The notes: a model not told the origin generated them from the sequence alone. A stretch of 64,000 nucleotides of DNA from Anaerostipes caccae L1-92 (GCF_014467075.1 NZ_AP023027.1:209001-273000), one strand, 5' to 3'; positions 42,387 to 51,547 are shown, counted from the first letter of the stretch. Numbers and translations are program-made.

Positions 42387-43355
42387 GTGGAAACAGCGGC
42401 GCAGGATAAAAGCATACAAATGACGCTATTTGAGTATTTCGCAGACGTGGAGCAATTTTCCCTGAAAGATGCAAAGGAATGTGTATACCAGTATGCGGAA
42501 AAGGATGTAAAGGAACCCAGCATCCGGGCGCGTATCTACGAAGGGATTAATAAAGGTCTTTTTAAACGGGTTGCCAAAGGCGTCTATACGGTTACGAAGA
42601 AAAATGCAGAGAATGAGGATATTACCTGCATGCTCATACAGGGAAATGGACGTGATCTGAGTTTCCTTGAGGATAACAGCATTGACGCAATTATCACTGA
42701 CCACCCATATCTGCTGAAAAAAAGTTTAAAAGGGGGAAACCGGGACTTTGCCTCCTATGATTTGTTCCAGTACACACAGCAGGATTTGGACGAAAAATTC
42801 CGTGTTCTAAAGAAGGGGCACTTCCTCGTGGAGTTTCTGCCGGAGGAAAACGGTGATAATTACGAATATCTTTACCAGGTGAAGGCCATGGCGAAGGAAA
42901 GCGGCTTTGAATATTACGCGAAGGTGGCATGGCGGAAGGGTACAATCGTTGCCAATACGGGGCGGAAGGCAAAAAATACTGAGGATATCCTGCTCTTTTC
43001 AAAAGGACGTGCGCGTGATATGCGACCGGACGCAAAGAAGGACAAGGCAGAACCGGAGATGAAACACTATATGTCCGGAGCGAAAGGGATGCTTCCTACG
43101 GCTTTTGACATTCAGCCAATCTCAAAAGCTGATAGGGTTCATCAATCGGAGAAGCCGGTGGAACTGCTAAAACAGATACTGGAATTTGTTACAGATAAAA
43201 AAGAACTGGTATTGGACCAATATGCTGGTTCCTTTGCCCTTGCGGAAGCTGCCCTTGAATCAGAACGGGATTCCATCTCAATTGAGATTAGTCAGGAATA
43301 TTTTGAAGAGGGGAAAAAGAGGATTGAAAATGTAAAGAAAGGTAAGGTGAGATAA
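42387..43355 (+). CDS. DNA methyltransferase (N4/N6 type) in the T4SS operon
   Basis: I chose GTG 42387, 8 nt after AAAGGAGG; TTG 42381 is too close. The 322-aa product has an N-terminal winged-helix-like domain (about 15-65) and a methylase domain with the catalytic motif TDHPY in place of DPPY, KGHFLVEFLPE, and DQYAGSFALAEAALESER as the AdoMet motif. The DHPY change at the catalytic motif is unusual. It lies between virB6 and prgI, and ends KKGKVR. A role in protecting transferred DNA is likely. Confidence 0.7.
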   Translation: METAAQDKSIQMTLFEYFADVEQFSLKDAKECVYQYAEKDVKEPSIRARIYEGINKGLFKRVAKGVYTVTKKNAENEDITCMLIQGNGRDLSFLEDNSIDAIITDHPYLLKKSLKGGNRDFASYDLFQYTQQDLDEKFRVLKKGHFLVEFLPEENGDNYEYLYQVKAMAKESGFEYYAKVAWRKGTIVANTGRKAKNTEDILLFSKGRARDMRPDAKKDKAEPEMKHYMSGAKGMLPTAFDIQPISKADRVHQSEKPVELLKQILEFVTDKKELVLDQYAGSFALAEAALESERDSISIEISQEYFEEGKKRIENVKKGKVR

Positions 43356-43850
43356 ATGGATATCGAAATCAGCAGGGATTTACAGCACTATAAGGAGAGC
43401 TTCCTGATGGGGCTGACCGTGAAGCAATTTACATTCAGCGTCCTGTCCCTGGGGGCGGGAGCGGGAATTGTACTCGGTTTATACGATAAAATCGGCATGA
43501 CATTAGCGTGCTATCTGGCAACGCCTGTTGTGGTGCCGATTGCACTCACAGGATTTTATAATCACAATGGGCTTAGTTTCTGGCAGACGGTGGGGAGAAT
43601 GGTCCAGATGTCTTTTTTCAATAAGCCCTGTTTATACCAGTCCACGGAAAATGTGGATTGGATAAAGGACGCCTATGGAGAAGAGCAGAAAATTGCTACA
43701 CAGCAGCAGAAAAAAGAAAAAAAAGGACTGTCTGACGGACAGGAGGATTTTAACATGGTAAAGAAAAAAGCAAAGCGCATGATCCTACTGACAGTGGGGG
43801 CTTTAGTTGTGGCAGTGGCAGGGATACTTGCCTTTAGGCTCATGAAATAA
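43356..43850 (+). CDS. prgI: PrgI family protein (VirB3-like)
   Basis: The 164-aa protein starts directly after the methylase stop. It has the family start IEISRDLQHYKES, two close membrane helices (about 25-65), NGLSFWQTV, and a third helix at the C-terminus (about 142-160). PrgI proteins replace VirB3 in Gram-positive systems and sit before VirB4. Ends FRLMK. Confidence 0.8.
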   Translation: MDIEISRDLQHYKESFLMGLTVKQFTFSVLSLGAGAGIVLGLYDKIGMTLACYLATPVVVPIALTGFYNHNGLSFWQTVGRMVQMSFFNKPCLYQSTENVDWIKDAYGEEQKIATQQQKKEKKGLSDGQEDFNMVKKKAKRMILLTVGALVVAVAGILAFRLMK

Positions 43851-43864
43851 AAGATATGAAATAA

Positions 43865-43936
43865 TCCCACATATGTGGGAAGTAGTTTAGCGACCAGCAG
43901 GTTACGGGATTCGCTAAACTACTTCCCGTAGCCTGC
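43865..43936 (+). promoter_or_regulatory. Set of mutually exclusive hairpins before virB4
   Basis: Three overlapping structures: palindrome TCCCACATATGTGGGA (43865-43880); a perfect 17-bp inverted repeat with arms 43877-43893 and 43911-43927; and a 12-bp stem 43897-43908 with 43925-43936 (one G-U). The second cannot coexist with either of the others. The third ends 9 nt before the virB4 ribosome site AAAGGAGG. It looks like a bistable RNA switch; a protein-binding site is the other reading. Confidence 0.6.
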
Positions 43937-43961
43937 CTTGGATTAAAGGAGGTTTACGGAA

Positions 43962-46358
43962 GTGGGAATTTTTACAGATCGTTTCATACAGTTAAAAAAA
44001 GCGGACAAACCATTGTTTGCAGCCCCGAAGAGTGTTCAGCAGCAGATTGAGATTCTGAGGATTGCAAAGGATGGTATTTTTGAGAATACAAAGAACCGGT
44101 ACAGCAGGGTATACCGTTTTGCTGACATAAATTATGTCACGGTGTCGGAGGGAGACCAGTATGAAATCTTAAAGCAGTATTGCAAGCTGGTTAATGCGAT
44201 TGATGTTGCTTTTAAGATTACAATATACAACAAAAACAGGAACATGAGCCAGTTCAGGCAGAATGTCCTGATACCAGATAAAGATGATGGCTATGACCAT
44301 CTTCGGGACGTTTACAATGATATCGTAGAGGAACGGATTGTAGCGGGAAAACAGGGGATTGAACAGGAACGCTTTCTTACGGTTACTGTGGAACGGAAAG
44401 ATTATGAACAGGCAAAAGCATTTTTTAATACCTTTGAAGGAGGGATGCAGCAAGAATTCCATGCGATAGGCTCAAAGTTGGAGCCGCTTGACGCGGCGGA
44501 ACGGCTCCGGGTTCTGTATAATTTTTATCGCATTGGTGACGAAGAAACATTTTCTTTTGATTTTGATGCGTATGTAAAAAGTAAAACAGATTACAAAAAT
44601 GATATCTGCGGTTCCATGATTAAGTATTCCCCGAATGACTTTGAAACAGACCGGAAAATCTGCAGGGCTGTATTCATCAGAAGGTATCCGACAAGCCTGC
44701 CGGACACTTTCATTAATGAAATTACCAATGTTCCTGTACACAGTATCACCTCTATAGATATTGTGCCTGTGCCAAAGGACCTGACAACAAGAACATTGCA
44801 GAAAAAATATCTGGGTGTGGAGTCAGATATTTTACGCCAGCAGCGTGTCCGTAATAAAAACAATGACTTTGCAAGTGACATCAGTTATGGAAAGAAAGTG
44901 GAAAAGAAAACCCTGGAAGCGTTGATGGACGATGTACGGGAGAATGACCAGAACCTGTTCTTTGCAGGTGTAAATATGGTACTGATTGCGGATACCAGGG
45001 AAGAACTTAACAGTATTACAGAGACAATCCAGACGATAGGAAACAAATATCTCTGTAATATGGAGGTACATCATCTCCAACAGCGAGAGGCATTAAATAC
45101 TGCTCTGCCCGTAGGGGTGCGACAAGTCGAAACCATGCGCACCATGCTTACACGGGATATCGCGGCTTTAATGCCTTTTAATGTGCAGGAGATTTATGAA
45201 CCCACGGGCTTATGTTATGGAACGAACAGGATTTCTAAAAACCTGTGCGTGGCAGACCGGAAAAAACTGACCAATGGAAACGCTATGGTATTTGGCGTAC
45301 CCGGCAGTGGAAAATCCTTTTTCTGTAAGTCCGAGATGTTGGGGGTATATTTGCAGACAGGTGATGATATCATCGTCATCGATCCGACACTGGAGTATTT
45401 TGATATTGCCCAGAACTTAGGGGGTGTATGCATCAACCTGTCAAATTACACCCAGAATTATATAAATCCGCTCTGGCTTGATGTGAATGAATTGGACCTT
45501 GCCGACAGTAAAGGACTGATCCGAGATAAGGGCGAATTTATGCTTGGTCTGTGTGAGCAGGCGATGTCGGAAATGCTAAACAGCCGGCATAAATCCATCA
45601 TTGACCGTTGTATCCGTAAGCTGTATCTGGATATTGCCATGAGCAAGGAAAAATATGTGCCGGTTATGTCGGATTTTTATGACCTGCTGATGAAGCAGCC
45701 AGAGGAGGAAGCCAGGGATATTGCCTTGGGGCTTGAGCTGTTTGTAAGCGGTTCCTTGAATATTTTCAACCATCAAACCAATTTAGACGTAGACAACCGG
45801 TTCATTGTTTATGGAATCCGTGATCTTGGAAAAGAGCTGAGTGCGATTGCGATGCTGGTCATGCTGGAAAATGTCCGGGCACGGATTGCCAGAAATGCAG
45901 AAAAAGGAAGAGCTACATGGCTATACATAGATGAGTGCCATGTGTTGCTGGGAACCGGGGAACATTCTGGACGCAGTGAATATTCGGGAAAATTTCTCTA
46001 TTCCCTGTGGAAAAAAGTAAGGAAACAAGGCGGCTTGTGTACCGCCATCACCCAGAATATTTCTGATATGCTCCAGAATTACACAGCCGTAACCATGCTG
46101 GCGAACTCTGAATTTATTGCTTTGTTAAAACAGGCAAATGTGGACAGCCAGGAGCTTTCACGGGTAGCGGGGATTCCGGAAGCACAGTTGAAATACGTGA
46201 ACGGCTGTAATTCCGGTATGGGAATCCTGAAACACGGTGAAGTCATTATTCCTTTTGATGCCAGGGTAAAGAAGAATAATATCATATATGATTTGTTCAA
46301 TACAAATCTTCATGAAAAAAACAAACAGGGAATAAAGACGGATGACCAGTATTCATAA
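43962..46358 (+). CDS. virB4: VirB4 conjugation ATPase
   Basis: The 798-aa motor of the secretion channel. It has the N-terminal VirB4 domain and Walker A GVPGSGKS at about residues 444-451, then IIVIDPTLEYFDIAQ, and Walker B WLYIDECHVLLG near residue 650. ITQNISDML is the conserved glutamine-containing motif. GTG 43962 sits 8 nt after AAAGGAGG. All motifs appear intact and the length fits the clostridial type (about 800). Confidence 0.92.
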   Translation: MGIFTDRFIQLKKADKPLFAAPKSVQQQIEILRIAKDGIFENTKNRYSRVYRFADINYVTVSEGDQYEILKQYCKLVNAIDVAFKITIYNKNRNMSQFRQNVLIPDKDDGYDHLRDVYNDIVEERIVAGKQGIEQERFLTVTVERKDYEQAKAFFNTFEGGMQQEFHAIGSKLEPLDAAERLRVLYNFYRIGDEETFSFDFDAYVKSKTDYKNDICGSMIKYSPNDFETDRKICRAVFIRRYPTSLPDTFINEITNVPVHSITSIDIVPVPKDLTTRTLQKKYLGVESDILRQQRVRNKNNDFASDISYGKKVEKKTLEALMDDVRENDQNLFFAGVNMVLIADTREELNSITETIQTIGNKYLCNMEVHHLQQREALNTALPVGVRQVETMRTMLTRDIAALMPFNVQEIYEPTGLCYGTNRISKNLCVADRKKLTNGNAMVFGVPGSGKSFFCKSEMLGVYLQTGDDIIVIDPTLEYFDIAQNLGGVCINLSNYTQNYINPLWLDVNELDLADSKGLIRDKGEFMLGLCEQAMSEMLNSRHKSIIDRCIRKLYLDIAMSKEKYVPVMSDFYDLLMKQPEEEARDIALGLELFVSGSLNIFNHQTNLDVDNRFIVYGIRDLGKELSAIAMLVMLENVRARIARNAEKGRATWLYIDECHVLLGTGEHSGRSEYSGKFLYSLWKKVRKQGGLCTAITQNISDMLQNYTAVTMLANSEFIALLKQANVDSQELSRVAGIPEAQLKYVNGCNSGMGILKHGEVIIPFDARVKKNNIIYDLFNTNLHEKNKQGIKTDDQYS

Positions 46359-46375
46359 TTATGAGAGGTAAGGAA

Positions 46376-46801
46376 ATGGAAGAAGAGAAAAAAACATTGG
46401 GTTATGATTGGGAATTTGGGCATGAGGAGCTGATGCTTGAAGTTGATGCCTATCGTTATGACAACAGACTGTATATCGGTCTTACCCATATGGAGGAGGG
46501 ATATGAGGAATCTTTTGCTGATCTGACCATCAATCTGGCTCATATGCCTGTCGAAAGAAATGAGGCATACATTGACGCCTTTGCCAGTAAAAGCAAACTG
46601 GACTTTATTAAAAAGCACAAACTTGGAAAGGTGCTTCTGGAAATGGGTTATTCGGGCATGGAAAGTTATTATAAGGTGGCGTTTGACCTTAAACGCCTGG
46701 AGGAATTTGACAGGGCAGGAGTAGAGAGATACTGCTCCATCAATGGAATGGCAAAACCAGAGCAGACAAAGGCAAATAAAAAACCACCAAAGACGAGGTA
46801 G
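46376..46801 (+). CDS. DUF4313-like protein (141 aa)
   Basis: I chose ATG 46376 behind GAGGTAAGGA, not ATG 46361 before it. The protein has LGYDWEFGHEELMLEVD, the AYIDAFASKSKLDFIKKHKLGK segment (I quote only the part AYIDAFASK) and YYKVAFDLKRLEEF, as in DUF4313 of mobile elements. Function unknown. The tail KPPKTR is basic and ends in arginine. Confidence 0.6.
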   Translation: MEEEKKTLGYDWEFGHEELMLEVDAYRYDNRLYIGLTHMEEGYEESFADLTINLAHMPVERNEAYIDAFASKSKLDFIKKHKLGKVLLEMGYSGMESYYKVAFDLKRLEEFDRAGVERYCSINGMAKPEQTKANKKPPKTR

Positions 46802-46820
46802 AAAGATTGGAGGAACATCG

Positions 46821-47603
46821 TTGAATAGAGATATCTTTGTGTTAGTAGTAAAGCATCTGCTGGAACTGCAAACAGACGGGGAACTTAGGACCTGGGTGAA
46901 ATGGGCGGAGGACTGTGTTGCCATGGGGCAGTATGCTGGTTTTAGGGAACTGCCGCAAAATAAAGCGGTAGAGAAGTGGTTGGATTCCTATTATCATGTT
47001 TTTTCTGCTATTCAGTCTGAGTTTAGCAAGGAAACGGCGATTAAGGTCCTGAATTTATCACAAGAGAAATTGTGCTTGTATCCATATGAGATGCGGGCAG
47101 CGGCACGGGTCCTTAAGGCTGGAGGGACAGGAAAGGATATTTTACAGATGATTGTCGAAGGAACATTGGAAGATCCAGAACCCGTTGTGCCAGAACATTG
47201 CGAGAAGGGAAAGATAGAAGAAGCGGATACATGGTCCTGCAATACAGAAACATTGGACTGTATCCTGCGGAGTGTGCGGACCTGGCAGGAGAATCCGGAA
47301 ATCCCTCTTTTGTATAAGCGTGGGGATTCACTGGCAGAACAGCTTTTCAACGCCTGTTTGGAGCTGTTACAGTATGAATTTGAGATAACATCAATTCCAA
47401 AATCCGATTATGATTTGATATCCGAACATGCTTTTTTCCTCGTAAACTCTTACCAGGTCCTTGAACCGGAAGATATTGACCTGGATGCAATCTTTGAGTG
47501 TTTTAACGATGCAAAAATAAATGAACGTATGATTGAAGCAGAGAATCGGGATAAAAAGGAAAAGGTAAGCAGTATTTCAGGAAAATCAGAAAAAAAGAGA
47601 TAA
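46821..47603 (+). CDS. Hypothetical protein (260 aa)
   Basis: I chose TTG 46821, 9 nt after TTGGAGGA; the frame opens upstream at 46743 inside the previous gene. It is helical: IFVLVVKHLLELQTDG, EMRAAARVLKAG and a GKDILQMIVEGTLEDPE segment reminiscent of the helical repeats elsewhere. Ends with SGKSEKKR. No family recognised. Confidence 0.55.
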   Translation: MNRDIFVLVVKHLLELQTDGELRTWVKWAEDCVAMGQYAGFRELPQNKAVEKWLDSYYHVFSAIQSEFSKETAIKVLNLSQEKLCLYPYEMRAAARVLKAGGTGKDILQMIVEGTLEDPEPVVPEHCEKGKIEEADTWSCNTETLDCILRSVRTWQENPEIPLLYKRGDSLAEQLFNACLELLQYEFEITSIPKSDYDLISEHAFFLVNSYQVLEPEDIDLDAIFECFNDAKINERMIEAENRDKKEKVSSISGKSEKKR

Positions 47604-47615
47604 CAGGAGGCAGCT

Positions 47616-48395
47616 ATGATGGAGGTATCGTTGAATGTTCCCTTGGGGGAACAGCCGCATTTAAAAGAAATGTTTGCCATGATGGAGGAAAACCGCATGG
47701 ACGCGCAGGCGCAGAACCTGGAGGATTTTTTACAGTATTTTAACCAGATGGAAAAGTATTTTGAGGATATGCAGGACGAACTGCTGTATCTGCGCGGGCA
47801 GTTAGACGAATTAAATGATAAAACCCTGAAAGCTAAAATAGACAATTTTGTGAAGGCGTCCGGAGATAGAGTGCACGCAGCGAAAGTATGGCTGGGAGCT
47901 TTAAGAAATGAGGTATCGGAAGGCATTAAACAGGCAGTGGGGCATGTAAAGAGGCATGTAAAGTATTATGGAGAACAGGCACTATACACGTTTATTGATA
48001 AATCAAAAGCAGGCAGGGCGCTGTCGGTAATTCATGAGCATCTGGAACAATCTGCCAAAAACCTGGAAGATGGAGCACGGACCATGGGGGATATTGGGAT
48101 GGAACTTAGCGCAGCGAAGGGACACCGGAAAAATGCTAAAAATCTTCTTATGGGGAAAGATGCAGCGGATGTTTTTGAGTATGACTACGATAAGGGTATT
48201 GTGGCAAAGATCAGGCAAGCCATAGAATTTTGTGGGAAAATTGTGAAAAGTATGGCGGGGCACACAGAAAATATGCAGAAATCATTGGACGGTTTTACGC
48301 AGAGGGCTTTGGATAACAGAGCCGGACGGGATAGTAAAGTTCCTGACAGTATGGAAGAAAAGATGAAATTGGCTGGACATGGGAAAGGAAGATAA
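47616..48395 (+). CDS. Coiled-coil protein (DUF6674-like, 259 aa)
   Basis: ATG 47616 follows AGGAGGC. N-terminal coiled coil (LEDFLQYFNQMEKYFEDM, then ELLYLRGQLDELN), a helical middle with ALYTFIDKSKAGRALS and IHEHLEQSAKNLEDGA, and a basic end GHGKGR. From memory it resembles DUF6674 of clostridial elements. Its length and coils suggest a scaffold or partner of the transfer machinery, but the function is unknown. Confidence 0.6.
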   Translation: MMEVSLNVPLGEQPHLKEMFAMMEENRMDAQAQNLEDFLQYFNQMEKYFEDMQDELLYLRGQLDELNDKTLKAKIDNFVKASGDRVHAAKVWLGALRNEVSEGIKQAVGHVKRHVKYYGEQALYTFIDKSKAGRALSVIHEHLEQSAKNLEDGARTMGDIGMELSAAKGHRKNAKNLLMGKDAADVFEYDYDKGIVAKIRQAIEFCGKIVKSMAGHTENMQKSLDGFTQRALDNRAGRDSKVPDSMEEKMKLAGHGKGR

Positions 48396-48400
48396 ACATC

Positions 48401-49090
48401 ATGCCTGAAATGAAAGTAAACGGGGTACAAAAGTTATTCCCTCCAATAGAGTGTAGGGTTTTGAAGACAGGAAACAGAAGCAGATGGATATCTGTTAATC
48501 TGGATGATTTGAAACATGATCGTTTTGAGGAAGTCAAAGCCAGTGTAGTTGCAACGGTTGAACTTGCAGACCCGGATTTTGACAGATTGTGTTACCGCGG
48601 CCTTAATTCGCACGACTATCCCTTCGTAAGCCAGGTATATGGTAGGAAACGAAAAATACTGAAGAATGAGGCTGGAAGGGATGAATTTGAAGTGATACGC
48701 ATAGAAAATGAAAAGATGGACTGGCTGTACATGGCAGTCAGACAGTATGGCAGTATTCCACTTTTCTCTAAGCAGCTTCTTAATATGGAAACTTTACGGG
48801 ATTGGGAACAAAAGTTTGATGCTATGGAGAAATTTGTGAGTGACAACAAAATAGGGTACTTAGAGGATAAACTTTACTTTGATCCGGATATACCACCCAG
48901 TAGAGCAGATTTAATATTGTCGGCCGTGCGCGATGGGCGCGATTGGGGAGATTCCTTCGAGGGCAGTTTGAGTCTGTATTCTGCTGTGTCTCGCCATATT
49001 CACTCTTCCATAGATGAAGCGGCAGAAAAGTATCTGGACAAAATATACGGTAGCACACAGATACAAACACATAAGGAGGCAAAAAGATAG
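48401..49090 (+). CDS. Hypothetical protein (229 aa)
   Basis: ATG 48401, 5 nt after the previous stop, with GGAAGAT as weak ribosome site. A soluble protein with SRWISVNLDDLKHDRFEEV and DFDRLCYRGLNSHDYPFVS, and helical C-terminal half ending in THKEAKR. No motif recognised. Confidence 0.55.
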   Translation: MPEMKVNGVQKLFPPIECRVLKTGNRSRWISVNLDDLKHDRFEEVKASVVATVELADPDFDRLCYRGLNSHDYPFVSQVYGRKRKILKNEAGRDEFEVIRIENEKMDWLYMAVRQYGSIPLFSKQLLNMETLRDWEQKFDAMEKFVSDNKIGYLEDKLYFDPDIPPSRADLILSAVRDGRDWGDSFEGSLSLYSAVSRHIHSSIDEAAEKYLDKIYGSTQIQTHKEAKR

Positions 49091-49246
49091 ATGGATAGCC
49101 AGGATAACAATAATGTGGAAATACTGACACAGAGCGAACTTACTATGCGTATAAACTGTATTGAAGATGGTGAGTTACTGGTGATAGATAGGAGGGGTGC
49201 GGATGAAGGCAAATGGGCTGAAAATGGTAAGTATTCGTCTGGTTGA
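49091..49246 (+). CDS. Short acidic protein overlapping radC (51 aa)
   Basis: ATG 49091 starts directly after the preceding stop, behind AAGGAGGC. Acidic with ILTQSELTMRINCIEDGELLV. Its end overlaps the radC-like start by 44 nt in a different frame, so translation is coupled. It is real if the good ribosome site is a guide, but small and unrecognised. Confidence 0.45.
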   Translation: MDSQDNNNVEILTQSELTMRINCIEDGELLVIDRRGADEGKWAENGKYSSG

Positions 49247-50072
49247 TGATCCACCCATATACAGTGAGGATAAAATCCAAAATCCGAATGATGCAGTCCA
49301 ACTCTTATTAAAGGAATTCGATTCTGTTGACAGGGAATTATTTTTCGTCCTTAACCTGAAGACCAATGGGCAGGTGATCAACGTAAATATAGCCAGCATG
49401 GGGACACTAAATAGCTGCATACTCTCCCCGAGGGAAATCTTTAAAGCCAGTATCCTTTCCAATGCGGCCAGTGTTATATTAATGCATAATCACCCATCAG
49501 GGGACTGCACACCTTCCAAACAGGACGTTTTAATGACTAAAAGGCTTGTGGCTTGTGGAGAACTGATTGGTATCACTGTGTTAGACCACGTTATATTAGG
49601 AAAGGAAACCTATTTAAGTATGAAGGAGGCGAATATGATGCCCGATGGGAAGAAAATATATAATGAAATAGCTGCAGAAAACGGAGTAGAGTATGGAAAG
49701 AAGCCGATTCCCACAATATCATTTTACGTGGCGGAATGTATGGAGTTTCCCTCGTTGGGGAAAGTGTATCAGTGCAGGAGCCTGGAACAAGCTGTGAAAC
49801 GATACAGGAATCTCCCGGAAGAAATGGCGTGCATGGGGAATGGGATTGGATTCACAATCAAGGACGATGATTCTATCTATTCCGGTGAGTTTGATCTGGT
49901 GTCAGCAAACCGGCTGGATGTGGATATTATCAACTCTATCCCATATTATCGTGACAGCCCATTGGTACAGAAAGCAATTGAGGATATCAAACGACTGATG
50001 CCGGAAGTGAAGATTATTGAACCGGTACAGCACGGGGTACAAAATCCAAAGGAGCGAAAGCAGGCCAGATAA
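49203..50072 (+). CDS. RadC/JAB-domain protein with C-terminal LPD-like domain
   Basis: I chose ATG 49203, 8 nt after GGAGGGG, over GTG 49197. The 289-aa protein has the JAMM metal motif HNHPSGDCTPSKQD at about residues 95-108, typical of RadC-like proteins of mobile elements (a JAB/MPN+ fold). Residues 160-265 form a second domain, with ISFYVAECMEFPSLG and DVDIINSIPYYRDSP, resembling the large-polyvalent-protein associated domains of conjugative antirestriction proteins (from memory). Ends ERKQAR. Function likely antirestriction or DNA-processing. Confidence 0.72.
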   Translation: MKANGLKMVSIRLVDDPPIYSEDKIQNPNDAVQLLLKEFDSVDRELFFVLNLKTNGQVINVNIASMGTLNSCILSPREIFKASILSNAASVILMHNHPSGDCTPSKQDVLMTKRLVACGELIGITVLDHVILGKETYLSMKEANMMPDGKKIYNEIAAENGVEYGKKPIPTISFYVAECMEFPSLGKVYQCRSLEQAVKRYRNLPEEMACMGNGIGFTIKDDDSIYSGEFDLVSANRLDVDIINSIPYYRDSPLVQKAIEDIKRLMPEVKIIEPVQHGVQNPKERKQAR

Positions 50073-50090
50073 CAGGCTTTCATATATGCA

Positions 50091-50119
50091 TTGAATAAAA
50101 GCAAAAAATACGGTACAAT
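50091..50119 (+). promoter_or_regulatory. Promoter of the MNT-HEPN pair
   Basis: TTGAAT at 50091-50096 and TACAAT at 50114-50119 with a 17-nt spacer, 35 nt before the GTG start. One of the few clear sigma-A-type promoters in the window. Confidence 0.6.
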
Positions 50120-50153
50120 ATCCATATAAAAGATAAGACAGGAGGGAATCGGC

Positions 50154-50483
50154 GTGGATAAGAATAAGGAAATGTTTGACAGGCTGGTAAAGGGCCTGCG
50201 TGATATTTACGGTGATAAATTGGTAAGTATTTTACTATATGGTTCATTTGCCCGTAAAACCAATACAAAGGAATCGGATATTGATATAGCAGTTCTACTG
50301 AACGGAAAAGAAACAAAAGAGATGCATGACCGTATGGTGGACCTGGCGGTGGATATGGATTTGGAATATGATCAGGTCTTTTCCATTCTGTATATTGACT
50401 ATAAAAACTTTTTGGAGTGGGAGGATACTTTACCATTCTATAAGAACGTGAAGGAAGAAGGGGTGGTACTGTGGGCAGCTTAG
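50154..50483 (+). CDS. mntA: MNT-type nucleotidyltransferase antitoxin (MntA-like)
   Basis: The 109-aa protein has the minimal nucleotidyltransferase signature: GSFARK at residues 30-35 and DID at 42-44. MntA-type antitoxins AMPylate their HEPN toxin partner, which overlaps the 3' end by 13 nt. GTG 50154 follows AGGAGGG. Own promoter upstream. The end WAA is not basic. Confidence 0.85.
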   Translation: MDKNKEMFDRLVKGLRDIYGDKLVSILLYGSFARKTNTKESDIDIAVLLNGKETKEMHDRMVDLAVDMDLEYDQVFSILYIDYKNFLEWEDTLPFYKNVKEEGVVLWAA

Positions 50484-50869
50484 AGACATTAGCAAAGTAC
50501 CGTTACCAGCGTGCGTTAGAGGATTTAGCTGCGGCAAAAGAAATGTTGTCAGGCGGTATGTATAAACCATCGCTGAACCGTTCCTACTATTCTATTTTTC
50601 ATGCCATGCGTGCCATTACAGCACTGGAAGGATTTGATTCCAGTAAACATAGCGGCGTGATTGCGTATTTTAACCAAAATTTCGTGAAAACTGGGATTTT
50701 TGCGAAGGAGACTTCTAAAATAATCAAAAATGCCTCTATCATGCGTGAACAATCGGATTACTCGGATTTTTTCATTGCCTCAAGGCAAGACGCAGAGGAG
50801 CAGATTGAAAAGGCAAAGGAGTTTATCGGTGAGATTGAAAGATATTTAAAGGATAAAAATGTTCTATAG
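50471..50869 (+). CDS. hepT: HEPN toxin (HepT-like)
   Basis: The 132-aa all-helical protein has the HEPN ribonuclease motif R-x6-H in LNRSYYSIFHAM (Arg37, His44), which is within the RX4-6H rule. HEPN toxins cut RNA. The GTG start at 50471 overlaps mntA. Ends DKNVL. The pair would stabilise the element or guard against invaders. Confidence 0.85.
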   Translation: MGSLETLAKYRYQRALEDLAAAKEMLSGGMYKPSLNRSYYSIFHAMRAITALEGFDSSKHSGVIAYFNQNFVKTGIFAKETSKIIKNASIMREQSDYSDFFIASRQDAEEQIEKAKEFIGEIERYLKDKNVL

Positions 50870-50954
50870 GAGATAAAATACAGGCGCACCAGTACGTTGT
50901 GGCTGTCTGGAAAACGGTCTGTGGATAAATAAAAATTGAAGAATGTATTACAAG

Positions 50955-50987
50955 AAAAAGTGGTTGCTTCTAGTGGCCACTTTTTTT
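50955..50987 (+). terminator. Terminator 1 after the toxin-antitoxin pair
   Basis: AAAAAGTGG/CCACTTTTT stem, then T run. First of two tandem terminators. Confidence 0.65.
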
Positions 50988-50992
50988 ATTGG

Positions 50993-51025
50993 AAAAACGG
51001 CTGCGAAAATTTGCAGCCGTTTTTT
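50993..51025 (+). terminator. Terminator 2 after the toxin-antitoxin pair
   Basis: A 12-bp stem AAAAACGGCTGC/GCAGCCGTTTTT with an 8-nt loop and T run. Directly precedes the ribosome site of the next gene. Confidence 0.75.
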
Positions 51026-51046
51026 GCAGAAAGGTGGGTTGAGAAT

Positions 51047-51547
51047 ATGAGATTTGGATTCAGTATTGGATTTCAATTGTATGAGTGGGAGGTTGAAATC
51101 GAAATACCGAGAGAATACCGATTCCGTTCCGAAAGGGAAGCGCGGACAGCCTGCAGGGAAATGAATGTGGAGGCTATTGTGTTTCCAAATCAGATCGCCG
51201 TCCTGTTTGAACGGGATTATATGATGCTGGAAGACAGGGAGTTATACAATTTTCGGAAACTCAAGGATGAAGTATATGAGAAGTGTGGAACTTTACTTAC
51301 TCCGGAGGAAGTTAGTGAACTGATTGAGAAAGGAACTTTAGAAGAAGTAGTCCTTTTCAGTGATAAGTATATGCCTGACGGAACGGAATACATGGAACTG
51401 GATGTGTCGGCAGAGGAAGCATACAAAATGTTGAAAGAAAAGTATGATCCACATTATCAGCTTCCTTTTGGTTTCTGCAGTCCTGCAATAAAGGGTGTAA
51501 AAGGATTCCACTTTGAAAGCCTCTATTATCAGGTGAAAAAGATATGA
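51047..51547 (+). CDS. Hypothetical protein (166 aa)
   Basis: I chose ATG 51047 behind GAAAGGTGGG; the frame is open from 50936, but that part runs through the two terminator hairpins. Starts with FGFSIGFQLYEWEVEIEI and contains FRSEREARTACREMNVEA. Mixed and soluble. Ends YQVKKI. No family known. Confidence 0.55.
   Translation: MRFGFSIGFQLYEWEVEIEIPREYRFRSEREARTACREMNVEAIVFPNQIAVLFERDYMMLEDRELYNFRKLKDEVYEKCGTLLTPEEVSELIEKGTLEEVVLFSDKYMPDGTEYMELDVSAEEAYKMLKEKYDPHYQLPFGFCSPAIKGVKGFHFESLYYQVKKI

Noticed and set aside
50936..51046. N-terminal extension of the protein at 51047
   Set aside because: It would be encoded by two tandem terminators; the ribosome site favours ATG 51047.
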